Below are positions 62,394 to 64,000 of a stretch of DNA of 64,000 nucleotides, piece by piece. Each line of letters opens with the position of its first letter. Position 1 is the stretch's first letter. The translations under genes and the position numbers were made by a program. The notes below the pieces were generated by a model. The model worked only from the letters and a program-made list of their open reading frames with translations, searched no databases and was not told the origin of the DNA. The DNA is from Pandoraea sp. (lineage in GTDB: Bacteria > Pseudomonadota > Gammaproteobacteria > Burkholderiales > Burkholderiaceae): NCBI GenBank assembly GCA_031291335.1, contig JARLJF010000137.1, positions 16,312 to 80,311 on the forward strand, given 5' to 3'.

Positions 62394-64000
62394 ATGAACA
62401 AGCACCTCTATCGTTTGGTCTGGCGGCATTGCCGCGTCGATGTCGTCCCTGCGCCGGAGACGGCGCGTCAGAGCGCGGGTGCGCCGGCATCGCGCGTGCG
62501 CCGTGCCCGCTGCGGCACGCGCTCGTCGTCGCTCCTGCCCGGTTCACTCACACGCGTTTGCCTCGCATGTATCGCCTTGCTTGGAGCGGTCGCATCAGCG
62601 CCGGTGTGGGCGACCTGCACGGCGACGGGCAACGTGGTGACGTGCAGTGGCGCCGCCAACCCTCTGGCCCCGTCGTATGCGAACGCGGCGAACAACCTGC
62701 AGGTCAACGTCGGCAGTGGCGCCGGCGTTGGCGTGTTGCTCGGCATTGGTGGCACGGCGATGTCACTGACGGGCAACAACGTGACACTCGTGAATGGCGG
62801 CACCATCGATCCCTCGTTGCTCGGGGGCATCGGCCTCCTCGCGAGCGGCACGTTCATCGGCAATGCCACCCCGGGCGGCAGCACGCAGACAGTGACGAAC
62901 AACGCCATCATGCGCGGCACGGTCGGTATTCTCGGCGTGAGCCTGCCCGGCCTCACCGGTCTGGCATTGGCCGTGCAGAACGCCACCGGCGGCACCACCG
63001 TCATCAACAACGGCGGCACACTCGGCGCCACGCCATTGCTCGGTGTTTCACTCACGGGCAACGGCAGTGCGCCGGTAGCGGCGGCGTACGGAGGGAGTGT
63101 CGTCAACTTCACCAACTCGGGCACGGTGCTCGGACGCATTGCGTTTCAGGCGAGTGGAACGCCGGGAACGGGCAACACCTTCACTAACGAGGGCGCACTA
63201 AGCGGCAGCGTCTCGCTCGGCGCCAACAGCACGAACACGTTTACGGCCGTCACCGGTTCGACGCTCGATGACGGTGGCAGTACCGGCCTCGGTGCGCTGA
63301 GCGTGACCGGTTTCAATCTCGGTTTCGCCGCGACAGGTGTGGTCGACGGTGGCGCGGGTGGTAACAATTCGCTGGTGCTGCGCAACTCGGCAAACAACGC
63401 GTCAACGACCGGCACCGGCACGTTCAACGGTGCGAGCTATCTGAACTTCTCGCAGGCCACGGTGAGCGGCGGCACCTGGACACTTCACGGGCCTCTGGCC
63501 GTCACGTCCACAACGCTCAACGGTGGCCTCGCCATCTTCGATGACCCGGGCAGCTTCGGCACCGGCTCGCTCACGGTCAATGGTGGCGCGATGCAAGCCG
63601 CTAGCGCAGGGCTGAGCATCGCACTCCCGGTCACCCTCGGGGCCAACGGCCTGACGGTCTCCGGCGCGAATCCGCTCACGCTCAGCAACACCGTCACCGG
63701 CAACGGCGGCGTATCGCTGACGGGCACGAGCAGCCTGACTCTCTTGGGAATCAACACCTATTCCGGCGGCACCTCACTGACCAGCGGCACCTTGATCGCG
63801 GGCAGCAACTCGGCGCTCGGTAGCGGCGCAGTGCAGGTTTCCGGCACGGCTGGTGTGCTCGATGCCAACGCGCCCGTCACCCTTGCGAACGGCATCGCGA
63901 TCGGTGGCGGCAGCACGTTGACGCTCGGTGGCAGCGCACCGCTCACCTTGTCCGGCCAAATCAGCGGCGGTGGCAGCCTCACCAAACAGGGCGCGCAGAC
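62394..64000 (+). CDS. Large autotransporter adhesin with ESPR and beta-strand repeats (5' part)
   Basis: An open frame from ATG 62394 (GGAG upstream) to the window end, at least 535 residues, no stop. The start MNKHLYRLVWRHCRVDVVPA has the extended signal peptide region (ESPR) shape MNK-YR-VW. A hydrophobic signal core (VCLACIALLGAVASAPVWA) ends near residue 80. The passenger is built of Gly/Ser/Thr/Asn-rich strands with many GG, NG and LTL motifs, and an autotransporter-associated repeat appears near residues 455-485 (NTYSGGTSLTSGTLIAGSNS). The C-terminal beta-barrel lies outside the window. Secreted to the surface by type V secretion; likely an adhesin. Confidence 0.85.
   Translation, partial: MNKHLYRLVWRHCRVDVVPAPETARQSAGAPASRVRRARCGTRSSSLLPGSLTRVCLACIALLGAVASAPVWATCTATGNVVTCSGAANPLAPSYANAANNLQVNVGSGAGVGVLLGIGGTAMSLTGNNVTLVNGGTIDPSLLGGIGLLASGTFIGNATPGGSTQTVTNNAIMRGTVGILGVSLPGLTGLALAVQNATGGTTVINNGGTLGATPLLGVSLTGNGSAPVAAAYGGSVVNFTNSGTVLGRIAFQASGTPGTGNTFTNEGALSGSVSLGANSTNTFTAVTGSTLDDGGSTGLGALSVTGFNLGFAATGVVDGGAGGNNSLVLRNSANNASTTGTGTFNGASYLNFSQATVSGGTWTLHGPLAVTSTTLNGGLAIFDDPGSFGTGSLTVNGGAMQAASAGLSIALPVTLGANGLTVSGANPLTLSNTVTGNGGVSLTGTSSLTLLGINTYSGGTSLTSGTLIAGSNSALGSGAVQVSGTAGVLDANAPVTLANGIAIGGGSTLTLGGSAPLTLSGQISGGGSLTKQGAQ

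Overview
The window reads as a piece of a GC-rich beta-proteobacterial chromosome, most probably a Burkholderiaceae and, from the protein flavour, something like Pandoraea (inference; no rRNA or tRNA lies in the window to test it). Support comes from the Burkholderia-type general porin, the ssb / MFS / uvrA block, the many LysR and GntR regulators paired with amino-acid ABC transporters, and an ESPR-type autotransporter. Most of the window is catabolic and transport genes arranged as small operons, each with a divergent or adjacent regulator. I found no insertion sequence, prophage, CRISPR array, tRNA or rRNA.

Layout. (1) 1-6036: the tail of a branched-chain aminotransferase, a YitT-like membrane protein, then a lysine / 2-aminoadipate module: LysR regulator, DUF1338 2-oxoadipate dioxygenase (HglS type), aminoadipate-semialdehyde dehydrogenase and a 2-aminoadipate-type aminotransferase. 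(2) 6158-8597: a hydroxymuconate- or aminomuconate-semialdehyde dehydrogenase with its divergent GntR regulator. (3) 8613-13072: M20 hydrolase, diaminopropionate ammonia-lyase and carbamoyl-amino-acid hydrolase in a row, with a divergent Lrp/AsnC regulator. (4) 13115-17763: porin, HD-domain protein, PhoD phosphatase and a LacI regulator with a clear palindromic operator. (5) 17803-23943: amino-acid ABC transporter, TauD-type dioxygenase, GntR regulator, the decayed 3' end of a D-cysteine desulfhydrase gene and a DoxX protein. (6) 24128-28722: cystathionine beta-lyase-like enzyme with an amino-acid ABC transporter and LysR. (7) 28712-34408: LysR, ABC transporter, FMN-dependent monooxygenase, flavin reductase and a second binding protein: an uptake-plus-oxidation operon. 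(8) 34465-39152: lactate-permease-like transporter, ThDP enzyme and IclR regulator with a near-ideal operator. (9) 39247-45350: ssb, MFS, uvrA, AI-2E/PerM permease. (10) 45463-49910: YheO/DauR-type regulator with a 39-bp palindromic, probably leaderless promoter, PLP dehydratase, RidA, and two tandem paralogous membrane proteins. (11) 49990-61976: a complete 2-aminoethylphosphonate (AEP) cluster. (12) 62394-end: start of a large autotransporter cut by the window edge.

How the genes work together. In the AEP cluster the importer (56715-60694) brings in AEP, PhnW makes phosphonoacetaldehyde, PhnY oxidises it to phosphonoacetate and PhnA cleaves that to acetate and phosphate. A PhnZ-like mixed-valence di-iron HD protein and a Na+/phosphate carrier, translationally overlapping, sit at the end, and a GntR protein faces the divergent promoter. 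The lysine module supplies the three consecutive steps aminoadipate semialdehyde -> 2-aminoadipate -> 2-oxoadipate -> 2-hydroxyglutarate. The dehydratase + RidA pair couples a reactive-enamine-producing enzyme to its detoxifier.

The best candidates for new biology are the monooxygenase/ABC operon (29804-34408), the TauD/ABC/GntR operon (17803-22923), the lactate permease / ThDP enzyme / IclR unit (34465-39152), the overlap between the PhnZ-like and phosphate-carrier genes, and the self-contained palindromic leaderless promoter at 45424-45465.
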